DNA of 64,000 nucleotides from Pseudomonadota bacterium (GCA_023404095.1 JAEYDD010000002.1:62001-126000); one strand, 5' to 3'; counted from the first letter of the stretch, positions 50,959-60,550 are shown. Numbers and translations: made by a program. The notes: generated by a model not told the origin, from the letters alone.

Positions 50959-51051
50959 CTGGCAGCAACGGTCCGTCTAGATGACTTCATGAAGGTTTCC
51001 GGTCATCGGTTTGCCCACGGCGTCGGGCGACGCCGAAAGGCCGAATGGGCT

Positions 51052-51288
51052 TCAGACGTTTTCCGGGTCGAGCAGCCGGTGCATGTGAACGATGAAGTAG
51101 CGCATGTGCGCGTTGTCGACGGTCTGCTGCGCCTTGCCCTTCCAGGCCGCGAGCGCACTGGCATAGTCCGGATAGATGCCGACAATGTCGAGCTTGTCGA
51201 GGTCGCGGAACTGGACGTCCTTGAGGGTCGTCAGCTCGCCGCCGAATACAAGGTGCAGGCGCTGCCTGTCGTCACCGGTCTCAGTCAT
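51052..51288 (-). CDS. DUF4170 family protein
   Basis: This 78-residue protein belongs to the DUF4170 family of alphaproteobacteria, seen in the stretches LHLVFGGELTTLKDVQFRDL and VGIYPDYASALAAWKGKAQ, followed by AHMRYFIVHMHRLLDPE. No function is known; the position next to the lipid A genes and CysQ-like phosphatase is typical. It lies 58 bp from the phosphatase gene on the same strand and 93 bp before waaA. Confidence 0.9.
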   Translation of the reverse strand: MTETGDDRQRLHLVFGGELTTLKDVQFRDLDKLDIVGIYPDYASALAAWKGKAQQTVDNAHMRYFIVHMHRLLDPENV

Positions 51289-51346
51289 CTTCGTCTCTCA
51301 ATAGTGATATTTTTCACACAGGGTTTGCGGCATCCGCGGCCAAAGG

Positions 51347-52165
51347 TCAATGGCCGGAAAGGCCGGTCGTGGAGCTTATCAACCTTCCGAGCCAGTCGCT
51401 CCCCGCAGCACACAGGATGCCGTGGCGAACGTCCGGCCGATTGTAGATCAACGGCCGGCCGTCCAGCGACACGAGGCCGCCGCCGGCATTGGCCAGGATG
51501 AGGTCCGCCGCGGCCAGGTCCCAGTCGTGGGAGTTGGTCTTGACCAGCGTTCCATCTATTCGGCCATCGGCCGCCATTGCGAGGCGATAGGCAAGCGAGG
51601 CCACATGCGGCATTCGCTCGACAGCGCCGAGCGGCCCCCGGTCGAGCCGCGAGACCATGTCCTCGGCGGCGGCAAGCCTGAAGACCTGCGCGTCCTGCGG
51701 GTTGGCAACGCTGATCTCGGCACCGTTCTTCAGCGCCGGACCGCCGGCAAAGGAGGCATAGACCTCGCCGAGGGCAGGCGCGACGAGGACGCCGGCCACC
51801 GGGCGCCCGCGGTGAACCACCGCCGCGCTGACGCACCAGACATCCTTGCCGGCGATGAACGAGCGCGTACCATCGATCGGGTCGATGACGAACAGGGTTT
51901 CGCAGGAGAGACGGGCGGGATCGTCGTCGGTTTCCTCCGACAGCCAGCCGTAGTTGGGGCGGGCGGTCAAAAGCATCGCCTTCAGGGTGTCGTTTGCCGC
52001 GATATCGGCCGCGCTGACGGGCGAACGGCCCTCGTTCTTCCACCAGACATCAGGCTCGCGGCCGAAGAATTCCATCGCTCTTTCGCCGGCCGCATGCGCG
52101 GCGCGCTCCAGGAGGCGCAGGTCCTCCTCCCAGTGCAATTGGTCTCTTTCGGCGGCCACATCCAT
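51347..52165 (-). CDS. Inositol monophosphatase family protein (CysQ-like)
   Basis: This 272-residue Mg-dependent phosphatase belongs to the FIG/IMPase superfamily. Signature motifs are WLSEETDDDPARL near residues 73-85, the DPIDGTRSF loop near 94-102, and the later SHDWDLAAADLI. The overall type is 3'(2'),5'-bisphosphate nucleotidase (CysQ), which recycles PAP, or an inositol monophosphatase. The start ATG at 52165 has aaggaa eleven bases upstream; an ATG at 52249 adds a leader without sense. Neighbouring DUF4170 and lipid A genes suggest cotranscription. Confidence 0.9.
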   Translation of the reverse strand: MDVAAERDQLHWEEDLRLLERAAHAAGERAMEFFGREPDVWWKNEGRSPVSAADIAANDTLKAMLLTARPNYGWLSEETDDDPARLSCETLFVIDPIDGTRSFIAGKDVWCVSAAVVHRGRPVAGVLVAPALGEVYASFAGGPALKNGAEISVANPQDAQVFRLAAAEDMVSRLDRGPLGAVERMPHVASLAYRLAMAADGRIDGTLVKTNSHDWDLAAADLILANAGGGLVSLDGRPLIYNRPDVRHGILCAAGSDWLGRLISSTTGLSGH

Positions 52166-52295
52166 CTGTCGGTTCCTTGCAGCGGAGCGCGGTTTCGGGC
52201 TCCACGGAATAAGATGACGCTCGAATAGCGCCAATGAAGGCTTATTCAAGACGAACCGCGCGGATCGGCGCCTCTTTACGCCCTGCGCGGAAAAC

Positions 52296-53642
52296 CTAGC
52301 GTCCGGCCAGCGTCATGCCTTCGATTGCAAGCGTGGGCGCCGCGACGCCGAACTTGCGATCGATGTCGCTCGCCGGCGTAATGCGCATGAACATGTCCAC
52401 CAGGTTCGATGCGATCGTCACTTCCGAGACCGGATAGGAAAGCTCGCCGTTCTCGATCCAGAATCCGGTGGCGCCGCGGCTGTATTCGCCCGTCACCATG
52501 TTGACGCCCTGGCCGATCAGTTCGGTCACGTAGAAGCCAGTGTCGACCGAGCGGATCAGCTCCTCGGGCGAAATCTCGCCCGGCTCGAGCGCCAGGTTGG
52601 TGCTCGCGGGGGTGACGGACGTGCCGCCACGCACGCCGCGGCCATTGGTGGAAAGGCCGAGCTCGTTTGCCGTCGATGTCGAGAGGAACCAGTGGTTCAG
52701 CACCCCGTCCTCGATCATGACCAGGCGCTCGCCGGTAATGCCTTCGCCATCGAAGGGGCGGGAGGAGGAGCCGCGCACCACCAGCGGATCGTCGGTGACC
52801 GAAAGGCCGGTCTTCAACACCTGCTTGCCCATCTTGTCGCGCAGGAAGCTCGTCTTGCGTGCAACCGACGCCCCGTTGATCGCACCAGCAATATGACCGG
52901 CAATACCGCGCGCCATACGCGGATCGAAGACGACGGTGACGTTCTTCGCAGTCGGGGCCTGACGCGGGTTCAGCCGCTTGACCACGCGCTCGCCGGCGGC
53001 GCGGCCGATTTCTGCAGGATCACGCAGGTCGGCGAAATAGAGGCGGCTGTCGAAGTCGTAGTCGCGCTCCATCTTCGTGCCCTCGCCGGCGATCACGCTG
53101 ACGGAGCGACCGAAGCGGCTGGCGCTATAGGAACCGGAAAAGCCGTGCGAGGTGACGAGCACAAGGCCGCCCATTCCGGCCGATGCCCCCGCACCGCTCG
53201 AATTCATCACGCCCGTCACGCCGAGGGCTTCGGCCTCCATGGCCAGCGCCGCCTCGGCCAGGCTGTCGGCGCTAACCTGCGTCGGGTCGTACAACTGGAG
53301 ATCCGGCCAGCTTTTGGCAAGGCGCTCGGGATCGGCGAGCGAGGCATAGGGGTCTTCCGGCGAGGCCTTGGCCATGGCGACGGCGCGCTCTGCGAGCTGC
53401 TGCAGGTCGAAACCGGGATTGGCGGACACGCTTGCCACTCGCCTGCCAACGAAAACGCGAAGCGAGAAATCGTCGCTCTCGGATGATTCCGTACCCTCGA
53501 CCTTGCCGAGCCGGACGGAAACGGAGCTGGAGCGACCCCGGACGACCACCGCATCGGCAGCCTCCGCACCCGCCTTCATGGCACGGTCGATCAGTTCGCC
53601 GGCGCGGTCCAGAAGGCTTGCAGAATCGATGGTCTCGGACAT
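52296..53642 (-). CDS. pmbA: TldE/PmbA family metalloprotease component
   Basis: PmbA (TldE) works with TldD as a zinc-dependent protease that trims modified peptides. The 448-residue product has the family body: VVVRGRSSSVSVRLGKVEG near residues 32-50, LGVTGVMNSSGAGASAGMGG, and SSRPFDGEGITGERLVMIED with the following GVLNHWFLS. The C-terminus ends LAIEGMTLAGR. Two starts are close; the ATG at 53642 has aaagg six bases upstream, and 53657 is the other. TldD is not in the window. It is divergent from the Kef-type gene. Confidence 0.94.
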   Translation of the reverse strand: MSETIDSASLLDRAGELIDRAMKAGAEAADAVVVRGRSSSVSVRLGKVEGTESSESDDFSLRVFVGRRVASVSANPGFDLQQLAERAVAMAKASPEDPYASLADPERLAKSWPDLQLYDPTQVSADSLAEAALAMEAEALGVTGVMNSSGAGASAGMGGLVLVTSHGFSGSYSASRFGRSVSVIAGEGTKMERDYDFDSRLYFADLRDPAEIGRAAGERVVKRLNPRQAPTAKNVTVVFDPRMARGIAGHIAGAINGASVARKTSFLRDKMGKQVLKTGLSVTDDPLVVRGSSSRPFDGEGITGERLVMIEDGVLNHWFLSTSTANELGLSTNGRGVRGGTSVTPASTNLALEPGEISPEELIRSVDTGFYVTELIGQGVNMVTGEYSRGATGFWIENGELSYPVSEVTIASNLVDMFMRITPASDIDRKFGVAAPTLAIEGMTLAGR

Positions 53643-53754
53643 GATTTGGCCTTTCATTCCTGCCCCATTTATTGTGCAGTGACGGCGGCATCAAGGGCTG
53701 GCCAGTGATTCTTGCCTCCCGCCATCTACATATACCGGAAGGGACCTCTTTCGC

Positions 53755-55590
53755 ATGGCAAACACGCATGCCCTGTTCTCCGAAGCATTGCTACTCCTCG
53801 GAGGGGCCGTCCTTGCCGCGCCGATCTTCAAGAGGCTCGGGCTCGGGACGATTCTGGGCTACCTTGCCGCGGGCCTCGTGATCGGCCCGATCCTCCACTA
53901 CATCCACGATGGCGAAGAGATCCTCGGGGTCGCCGAACTTGGAATCGTCTTCCTGCTGTTCCTGATCGGGCTGGAACTGCAGCCCTCCCGCCTCTGGCAG
54001 ATGCGGCGCGAAATCTTCGGCCTCGGCATGCTGCAGGTGGTCGCAACGGGGATCGCGCTTGCGGCCCTTGCGCTGCTTCTCGGCGTCGAGGGCTGGCAGG
54101 CCGCGCTGATCATTGGCTTCGGGCTGGCGCTGTCTTCGACCGCCTTCGCGCTGCAGATCCTGGACGAAAAGGGCGAAACCAACACGCGATACGGCCAGCG
54201 GTCCTTCTCGCTGCTTCTGTTCCAGGACCTGGCGATCGTGCCGCTATTGGCCTTGATCCCGCTTCTCGCCAAGCAGGCTCCCGAGGATACCACCACGGCC
54301 TTTCAGGACTTTCTCGTCGCCATCGCCGCGATCCTGTCCATGCTTGTGATCGGCCGTTACGTGCTCAATCCGCTGTTTCAGATCATCGCGCGCACCGGCG
54401 CCCGCGAGGCGATGATCGCAGCTGCACTTTTCGTCGTACTCGGCTCAGCCACGCTGTTGCAGTACGCCGGCCTTTCGATGGCCATGGGCGCGTTCCTGGC
54501 CGGCGTCCTGCTGTCGGAATCCTCCTACCGCCATGAACTGGAGGCGGATATCGAGCCCTTCCGCGGTATCCTGCTGGCGCTTTTCTTCATGGCGGTCGGC
54601 CTGTCGCTGGATATCGACGTGGTCTTCCGCAACTACCAGATCATCCTCATCGCCGTCCCCGCGCTGATGCTGGTCAAGGCGATCGTGATCTATCTGATAT
54701 GCCGCCTCGGCCGCTCGCCGCACAACGACGCCGTCCGGGTGGCGCTGCTCTTGTTGCAGGGCGGCGAATTCGGCTTCGTGCTTTTCACGGCGGCGTCGGC
54801 TGCGGGCATCTTCTCGTCCGCCGTCGCCTCGCTGCTGGTGGTGATCGTCACCGTCTCCATGGCACTGACGCCGATCGCCGCCCTGCTTTCACGCTACCTG
54901 ATGACGGAGGACGCGCGCGAGGAAATCGAAGAGGATTTCGAGGGCGCCGGCTCGGACGTGCTGATGATCGGCTTTTCCCGCTTCGGCCAGATCGCCTCGC
55001 AGATCCTGCTGGCCAGCGGCCGCGACGTGACCGTCATCGACTATTCTGCCGACCGCATCCGGCAGGCCGCAAGCTTCGGCTTCCGCATCTATTTCGGCGA
55101 CGGCACGCGCAAAGAGGTGCTGCGCACCGCCGGTATCGAACGCGCGAAGATCGTTGCGGTCTGCACGCACAAGGCCGATATCACCGACAAGATCGTTGAT
55201 CTCGTGCAGTCGGAATATCCGAATGCGCGGGTGTTCGTGCGCTCCTACGACCGCATACACACGCTGTCGCTCAGGGCGCGCGGCGTCGACTTCGAAGTGC
55301 GCGAGACGCTGGAATCCGGTCTCCTGTTTGGCCGCAAGGCGCTCGAAGCGCTCGGCATGAGCGACGAGGAAGCGCTGGCGATCATGAACGACATTCGCCG
55401 CCGCGACGAGGCGCGGCTTGTGCTGCAGGCCGCCGAAGGGCTTGCCGCCGGACGCGACATGCTGCATTCGCGCCCGGTTCGCCCCGTACGGCCGGAGCCG
55501 CTGATCAAGCCCAAGCACACCGAGCAGGTGGAGGAAGACGAGGACGAAAGCGGCATCGCGCTCGCTGCGGGACAGGCTGCCGCCGACTGA
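53755..55590 (+). CDS. Kef-type cation:proton antiporter (CPA2) with RCK domain
   Basis: This 611-residue CPA2 transporter has about 12 membrane helices in residues 1-385, with the family's GTILGYLAAGLVIGPIL near residues 30-46 and AFALQILDEKGETNTRYGQR. A cytoplasmic RCK/TrkA-N domain follows from about residue 400 (VLMIGFSRFGQIASQIL; the dinucleotide-binding loop GFSRFG). The acidic C-terminal tail is EEDEDESG-like. It exports K+ or takes part in pH control; KefB/KefC-type regulation by glutathione is possible but not visible. The start ATG at 53755 has ggaaggga-like sequence upstream. It ends tail-to-tail with the patatin-like gene over 25 bp, with a short GGGGCA/TGCCCC dyad. Confidence 0.93.
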   Translation: MANTHALFSEALLLLGGAVLAAPIFKRLGLGTILGYLAAGLVIGPILHYIHDGEEILGVAELGIVFLLFLIGLELQPSRLWQMRREIFGLGMLQVVATGIALAALALLLGVEGWQAALIIGFGLALSSTAFALQILDEKGETNTRYGQRSFSLLLFQDLAIVPLLALIPLLAKQAPEDTTTAFQDFLVAIAAILSMLVIGRYVLNPLFQIIARTGAREAMIAAALFVVLGSATLLQYAGLSMAMGAFLAGVLLSESSYRHELEADIEPFRGILLALFFMAVGLSLDIDVVFRNYQIILIAVPALMLVKAIVIYLICRLGRSPHNDAVRVALLLLQGGEFGFVLFTAASAAGIFSSAVASLLVVIVTVSMALTPIAALLSRYLMTEDAREEIEEDFEGAGSDVLMIGFSRFGQIASQILLASGRDVTVIDYSADRIRQAASFGFRIYFGDGTRKEVLRTAGIERAKIVAVCTHKADITDKIVDLVQSEYPNARVFVRSYDRIHTLSLRARGVDFEVRETLESGLLFGRKALEALGMSDEEALAIMNDIRRRDEARLVLQAAEGLAAGRDMLHSRPVRPVRPEPLIKPKHTEQVEEDEDESGIALAAGQAAAD

Positions 55591-55615
55591 GGGCCGGTTT
55601 CCCGGGGCACTGCCC

Positions 55616-56494
55616 CTATTGCCTTGCGCGCGCGTGACGCTCGAACTGTTCGTCGAGCGCGCGCTTCAGCTCTTCCCGCACGCCTGCGGTATGGTCCAGG
55701 ATTTCTCTCGCGCGCAGGAAATCCAGGACCCGGAAGCGGCCGACCTCGGGGCGCAGGAAGATATCCGGCGCGCCCTGCTTCAACTTCAATGCGATCATCG
55801 AGCGCATCGTCAACTGGCTGGCGCCGTAGAGGCTGTCGACGCTGTTGGGGATCTGGCCGTCGTCGCCGGTCGGCCGGCCGACGACGTCGACGCCTATCGT
55901 GATATCCGCCGTTCCCTCCAGATGATCGAAGGGAACCGGATTCCAGAGCCCGCCATCGATCAGCACGTGCCCGTCGATCCGCACCGGCAGGAAGACTGCC
56001 GGGAGCGCCGCGGATGCGGCGAGTGCGGGATAGAGCGCACCGCTTTCGCAGATGTGCTCGCACTGCTGGTAGAAATCCGAGGTGACGACCTTCAGGGGGA
56101 TGCGCAACTCCTCAAAGCGGTCGGGAATGTCGCCATGCAGGAAGGCGCGCAGGATCCGCTCCAGATTGAACTGGCTGACGCGCAGCCCCGATGCCCATAT
56201 GTCCGAAAGTGTGGCAGGGCGCAGGCCCCATATCCGGGACAGCGCCTCGGCCGGCTGCCCCACGGAGGCCAACGTATGCTCGCGGATTTCGCGGCCGCTG
56301 AGGCCGGCTGCCATCGCGGCCCCCATGAGAGCACCGATCGAAGCGCCGGCGATCAGTTGTGGACGGATACCGAGTTCGTCGAGCACTTCGATGACATGGA
56401 TATGCGCCAGTCCCCGCGCCCCGCCGCCGCCGAACGCGATCGATACGGTGGGCGTCGCAGCGGTCGTTGCAGCAGCAGTCACATCGTTCGGCAT
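55616..56494 (-). CDS. Patatin-like phospholipase family protein (RssA-like)
   Basis: This 292-residue lipid acyl hydrolase has the oxyanion motif FGGGGARGLAHIHV near residues 21-34. The nucleophile is in AGASIGALMGAAM (GxSxG, near residue 51), and the catalytic Asp in VLIDGGLWNPVP (DGG). All three motifs are intact. The RssA-like class is of uncertain substrate. The start at 56494 has the strong ribosome site cgaggagg; a longer frame to 56569 is not needed. It lies about 100 bp downstream of rsmD in the same direction. Confidence 0.9.
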   Translation of the reverse strand: MPNDVTAAATTAATPTVSIAFGGGGARGLAHIHVIEVLDELGIRPQLIAGASIGALMGAAMAAGLSGREIREHTLASVGQPAEALSRIWGLRPATLSDIWASGLRVSQFNLERILRAFLHGDIPDRFEELRIPLKVVTSDFYQQCEHICESGALYPALAASAALPAVFLPVRIDGHVLIDGGLWNPVPFDHLEGTADITIGVDVVGRPTGDDGQIPNSVDSLYGASQLTMRSMIALKLKQGAPDIFLRPEVGRFRVLDFLRAREILDHTAGVREELKRALDEQFERHARARQ

Positions 56495-56598
56495 CGGGCC
56501 TCCTCGCAAGTCGCAAGCCTTCAGGATCGCCGTGCCGGCTGAGCGTGAACCGGCCCGGTCCAGCCCCATCCCCGAACCGCCCCAGGGCGGGCGCTGGC

Positions 56599-57159
56599 TC
56601 AGGCCGGCACGTAGCGATAAAAGTGCATTCGCGTGTCGCCGAAGGTGCGCACCTCCAGCATCTCGTAGCCTTCGACCGCTGCCGGCGTCACGTCGGCGCG
56701 CTCTTCCAGGATAGCAAGCGCGCCCGGCACCAGCCAGCCGCCTTTCGCCGCCGCGTCCATCGCCTTCTCGCCAAGGCCGCGACCGTAGGGCGGATCGGCA
56801 AACAAGAGGTCGAACGGCTCCATGGTGCCGACTGCACCGAGCGCCGTGGCGTCTCGGCGGAAAATCTTGGCCTTGCCCTGCAGACCGAAGGTTTCGATAT
56901 TGGTGTGGATCAGGCCGCGCCCCTCCACGCCCTGCTCAACGAACAACACCGCGCGGGCACCGCGCGAAATCGCTTCGAGACCCACCGCCCCGGTGCCGGC
57001 AAACAGGTCGAGGACGCGCGCGCCGTCGAGATGTTGTGCGTAGCCGTGACCGAGAATGTTGAAAAGGCTTTCCCGCGTCCGGTCGGTCGTGGGCCGGATG
57101 TCGTCGCTTTTCGGCGTCGCCAGCGCGCGGCCGCGGAAAGTGCCCCCGACTATGCGCAC
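56599..57159 (-). CDS. rsmD: 16S rRNA (guanine(966)-N(2))-methyltransferase
   Basis: RsmD methylates G966 of 16S rRNA in the 30S subunit. The 186-residue product has the SAM motif VLDLFAGTGAVGLEAISRGA near residues 47-66 and the catalytic LLFADPPYGRGLGEKAM near residues 118-134. The N-terminus MRIVGGTFRGRALATP is typical of the family. It starts 3 bp after the stop of the RluB-type gene, so the two rRNA modification genes are translationally close and cotranscribed. Confidence 0.96.
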   Translation of the reverse strand: MRIVGGTFRGRALATPKSDDIRPTTDRTRESLFNILGHGYAQHLDGARVLDLFAGTGAVGLEAISRGARAVLFVEQGVEGRGLIHTNIETFGLQGKAKIFRRDATALGAVGTMEPFDLLFADPPYGRGLGEKAMDAAAKGGWLVPGALAILEERADVTPAAVEGYEMLEVRTFGDTRMHFYRYVPA

Positions 57160-57162
57160 CTG

Positions 57163-59148
57163 TCAGTTTCCTCGGCCACGCGGCTTGCCGCCGCCCGGGC
57201 GTCCGCCGCCAGGCTTGCCCCCTGACCTGCTGCCGCCAGGCTTGCCACCAAAGGGTTTCCCACCGGGCTTGCCACCAGCGGACTTCCCGAAGAAGGGCTT
57301 GCCGCCAAAGGACTTGCCGCCCGGCTTTGCACCGAAGCCGCGCTCGCCGCCCCGACCGCCGCCGCCGGACCGGTCATCCGACCTGTCGCGGGGTGGGCGG
57401 TCGCCGAAGGACCGCTCCGACGAGAAGGACCTGCCCCGCGACGGACGCTCCTCACGCCCCCCACGATCTTCGCGCGGCGGCCTGTCGCCGACCCCGCGCG
57501 GTCCCCTGTCGCCACCGAAGCCTCCGCGGCCGAAATCACGGCCGCCGTCATCACGCGAACGCTTTTCGGGCTCGCTGGCGCGAATCCAGTCGCCCCCGTC
57601 CTCTGAGCCGAGGACGCGCGCCTTGCGCTCGCCGCGCTCGGCGCCCGGACGCGCAGTAGCGGCGCGCCCCGGTGCCTTCTTGCGATCGGGATCGAACTTG
57701 TGGGTCGACCGGGTGGCCTCGCCGTCGCGGTTGCGGCCGTAGCGCTTGGTCTTCGGCGCACCCTCGGGCCGGGTGCGGGGCTCGCGCTTCACCGCTTCCT
57801 CGCCCTCGGCGGCGTGCGCTTTCTTCTCGGCGACGGGGCGGGCGCCGGGCGCCATCCAGACGTTGGACTTGCGCGGGCGGTTGCCCGGTTCGCGCTTCTG
57901 ACTATCGGAGAAGCGGTCGTCGTCGCGGCGGTGCCGGTCACCGCCGTGCCTGTCGCCACCCCGATCGTCGAAATGGTCGCCGCCGCGGCTATCGCGCCGC
58001 GTGTCGAGACGGGCGCGCGCCTTTTCGCGGCGATCGCCGTCCTTCTCGCGGAAATCGCGACCTTCGCGTTCGCGCTCACCGCGGCCCTCGCGTGCGGGCT
58101 TCTCGGTCCTGGCCGGCTTTTCTTCCTTCTCGCCCTGCCCCTGGTCGAACAGAGGGGCCTCGAAGTTCGCCTTGGCTTCATCGATCAGGCGCGGGCCGAG
58201 CTGGTCGCGCAGCGTGCGGCCACGGATTTCCTGGGCGTGGCCCTCCGGCAGCTCGCCGAGCTGGAACGGGCCGTAGGAAATGCGGATCAGGCGGTTCACG
58301 TCGAGACCCAGCGCGCCGAGCACGTTCTTGATCTCGCGGTTCTTGCCCTCGCGCAGCCCCATGGTGATCCAGACGTTGGAGCCCTGAACCTTGTCGAGCG
58401 TCGCTTCGATGCCGCCGTAGAGCACGCCGTCGACGGCGATGCCTTCCTTCAGCTTGTCGAGCGCCTCCTGCTCGATCTTGCCGTGGGCGCGCACGCGGTA
58501 GCGGCGCAGCCAGCCGGTGGCCGGCAGTTCGAGCACGCGGGCGAGCCCGCCGTCGTTGGTCAAAAGCAGCAGACCCTCGGTGTTGATGTCGAGGCGACCG
58601 ACGGACATGACGCGCGGCAAGTCTTCCGGCAGGTGTTCGAAGACCGTCGGGCGGCCTTCCGGATCGGCATTGGTCGTCACCAGTCCTGCGGGCTTGTGGT
58701 AGAGCCACAGGCGGGTGCGCTCGATACCGCGGATCGGCTGGCCGTCGACCTCGATCAGGTCGGCGAAGGTGGCGTTGAGCACGGGCGTGTCGAGCACGGT
58801 GCCGTTCACGCTGACGCGGCCTTCCATGATCATGCGCTCCACGTCGCGGCGCGATGCGACGCCGGCACGGGCCAAGAGCTTGGAAATGCGTTCGGGTGCG
58901 GCGGCGGCATCGGCGGACGCGCGCTCTGCCGGTGCCGGCCGCGCCCTGTCGGGCTTGCCGGAGCCGCTGCGCGCCTCCTTCTTGACGCCGGCCCTTGCGG
59001 GGCCGCGCTCGGTCTTGGAGAAGCCGCCGGACTTCGCTCCTGCGGCGAAGGGCTTCTTGCCCTGCGGCTTGCGGTCGCCGTCACGGGGCTTGCGATCACG
59101 GGCGAAGGGCTTGGCGCCCGGCCGTTTTGGCTTGTCGTTGGATGTCAT
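57163..59148 (-). CDS. rluB: RluB-type rRNA pseudouridine synthase with a long low-complexity tail
   Basis: The 661-residue product has a basic disordered N-terminal region (residues 1-85), then an S4 RNA-binding domain (about 86-130, ISKLLARAGVASRRDVERMI). The pseudouridine synthase core covers about 145-320, with the catalytic Asp187 in SVGRLDINTEGLLLLTNDG. From about residue 335 to the end is a charged and then Gly/Arg/Lys-rich low-complexity tail ending GGKPRGRGN. It should modify U2605 of 23S rRNA or a close site (RluB) or the RluE/RsuA class; the name is by resemblance. The tail is about twice the length of the core. It is divergent from tadA. Confidence 0.9.
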   Translation of the reverse strand: MTSNDKPKRPGAKPFARDRKPRDGDRKPQGKKPFAAGAKSGGFSKTERGPARAGVKKEARSGSGKPDRARPAPAERASADAAAAPERISKLLARAGVASRRDVERMIMEGRVSVNGTVLDTPVLNATFADLIEVDGQPIRGIERTRLWLYHKPAGLVTTNADPEGRPTVFEHLPEDLPRVMSVGRLDINTEGLLLLTNDGGLARVLELPATGWLRRYRVRAHGKIEQEALDKLKEGIAVDGVLYGGIEATLDKVQGSNVWITMGLREGKNREIKNVLGALGLDVNRLIRISYGPFQLGELPEGHAQEIRGRTLRDQLGPRLIDEAKANFEAPLFDQGQGEKEEKPARTEKPAREGRGEREREGRDFREKDGDRREKARARLDTRRDSRGGDHFDDRGGDRHGGDRHRRDDDRFSDSQKREPGNRPRKSNVWMAPGARPVAEKKAHAAEGEEAVKREPRTRPEGAPKTKRYGRNRDGEATRSTHKFDPDRKKAPGRAATARPGAERGERKARVLGSEDGGDWIRASEPEKRSRDDGGRDFGRGGFGGDRGPRGVGDRPPREDRGGREERPSRGRSFSSERSFGDRPPRDRSDDRSGGGGRGGERGFGAKPGGKSFGGKPFFGKSAGGKPGGKPFGGKPGGSRSGGKPGGGRPGGGKPRGRGN

Positions 59149-59221
59149 TTGTTGTTTGCCTAGCGTTTTGGCGTGTCGTATCAGGTCAGGCCGTCGGGGT
59201 TAAGAGGAATTCTGAGCGCGG

Positions 59222-59674
59222 ATGACGAATAGCTTCATGGACGAGGCGCTGATCGAGGCGCGCGCGGCAGCTGAGCGGGGCGAAGTCCCGATCGGCGCCG
59301 TCGTCGTGATCGACGGGGTCGTCGTCGGAAGAGGCGGCAACCGCACCCGTGAGAAAAACGACGTCACCGCCCATGCCGAGATCGAGGCCATCCGGCAGGC
59401 CTCGGCCGCCCTGGGACAGGAGCGCCTGACCGGCGCCGACCTCTATGTGACGCTTGAGCCCTGCACCATGTGCGCCGCTGCTATCTCCTTCGCCCGCATC
59501 CGCCGTCTCTACTACGGCGCCGAAGACCCGAAGGGCGGCGGTGTCGATCATGGGGCACGATTCTACTTCCAGCCGACCTGCCATCATGTGCCCGAAGTCT
59601 ATTCCGGCCTGCAGGAGACGGAGGCGGCAGGGATACTGCGGCAATTCTTCCAAATCCGTCGCGACGCGGATTGA
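59222..59674 (+). CDS. tadA: tRNA-specific adenosine deaminase
   Basis: TadA turns adenosine 34 of tRNA-Arg(ACG) to inosine. The 150-residue product has the zinc deaminase motif AHAEIEAIRQAS near residues 50-61 (His and catalytic Glu) and the cysteine motif LEPCTMCAAAI near residues 78-88, with KGGGVDHGARF further on, as in TadA. The start is the ATG at 59222; a gagg-like site is weak. It is divergent from the RluB-type gene over 73 bp and convergent with the diguanylate cyclase gene. Confidence 0.93.
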   Translation: MTNSFMDEALIEARAAAERGEVPIGAVVVIDGVVVGRGGNRTREKNDVTAHAEIEAIRQASAALGQERLTGADLYVTLEPCTMCAAAISFARIRRLYYGAEDPKGGGVDHGARFYFQPTCHHVPEVYSGLQETEAAGILRQFFQIRRDAD

Positions 59675-59749
59675 GACGCGGCGGATGCCGGCGACCTGCC
59701 CGCGCACCGCATCACAAGCCAGGCGCGCTTCAGCCTGGGCCGGGCGGCC

Positions 59750-60550
59750 TCAGGCGGCAGCCGAATTCACCTCGCGCCCGTCGATGACGATGCGGTTACG
59801 GCCGCCGGTCTTGGCGCTGTAGAGATCGGCATCCGCGCGCCGGAAGAGCTCCATTGGCTCGAACGGCCCGTGTCCGCAGGCGACACCGATGCTCACGCTC
59901 AACGGTACCGGGCGGCCGTCGGATACGAGGGTGCTGCTTGCCACCGAACGGCGGAGGCGTTCGGCCACCCGAAGCGCCTGGGCGCGGTCGTGCCCCGGCA
60001 AAAAGGCGACGAACTCCTCGCCGCCGATCCTGCCCCACCAGCAGCGCTCGCCGATCGCCCGCGATATTGCCGCCCCGATGCGCCTCAGCGCTTCGTCGCC
60101 AACGAGGTGGCCGAAATTGTCATTGACATGCTTGAAGTGGTCGGCATCGGCAATCAGGATCGCCACCGGCCCTGCACTGCGGCAGCTTTCCACATCCAGG
60201 TCCGCGAAAAACGCGCCGCGGTTCAGCCCGCCGGTCAGCGCGTCCGTCCGTGCCCGCACCTGCAGGTCGGCATGCAGGTCCTTCAGTTCCGCGTGCGCGC
60301 TCTCAAGCCTCACATGCATGAGCGCCAGCACGTCGCGCTGCCTCGCGATGGTCTCGCTCTGGTGAAACTGCCAGGCGCTGGCAGGACCGGCGATGACGAG
60401 CGGGCAAAGCACACTCATCCAGAACCCCGGCCCGTCCGGATGCCCACCCAGCATCGGCACGAGAAGCAACACGATGCCCACGGAAACGGCTACGGAAACA
60501 GCCGTCACCGCCGCGGCCTTCATGGCTGTCTTTCGGCTGATCCTGAACAT
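59750..60550 (-). CDS. Membrane-anchored GGDEF diguanylate cyclase
   Basis: This 266-residue protein has two N-terminal membrane helices (AAAVTAVSVAVSVGIVLLLV near residues 12-31 and a second near residues 43-60). A short coiled coil around residues 75-100 (VRLESAHAELKDLHADL) leads to a GGDEF domain. The active motif is GGEEF near residue 180 in WWGRIGGEEFVAFL, with the metal Asp in ADADHFKHVND. It should make cyclic di-GMP; no RxxD inhibitory site is visible. The signal sensed is unknown. It is a lone gene with a 78-bp gap to the GNAT gene. Confidence 0.92.
   Translation of the reverse strand: MFRISRKTAMKAAAVTAVSVAVSVGIVLLLVPMLGGHPDGPGFWMSVLCPLVIAGPASAWQFHQSETIARQRDVLALMHVRLESAHAELKDLHADLQVRARTDALTGGLNRGAFFADLDVESCRSAGPVAILIADADHFKHVNDNFGHLVGDEALRRIGAAISRAIGERCWWGRIGGEEFVAFLPGHDRAQALRVAERLRRSVASSTLVSDGRPVPLSVSIGVACGHGPFEPMELFRRADADLYSAKTGGRNRIVIDGREVNSAAA

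Noticed and set aside
55603..55615. GGGGCA/TGCCCC dyad between the Kef-type and patatin-like genes as a terminator
   Set aside because: Stem too short and loop too small, with no T-run; not listed as a terminator.
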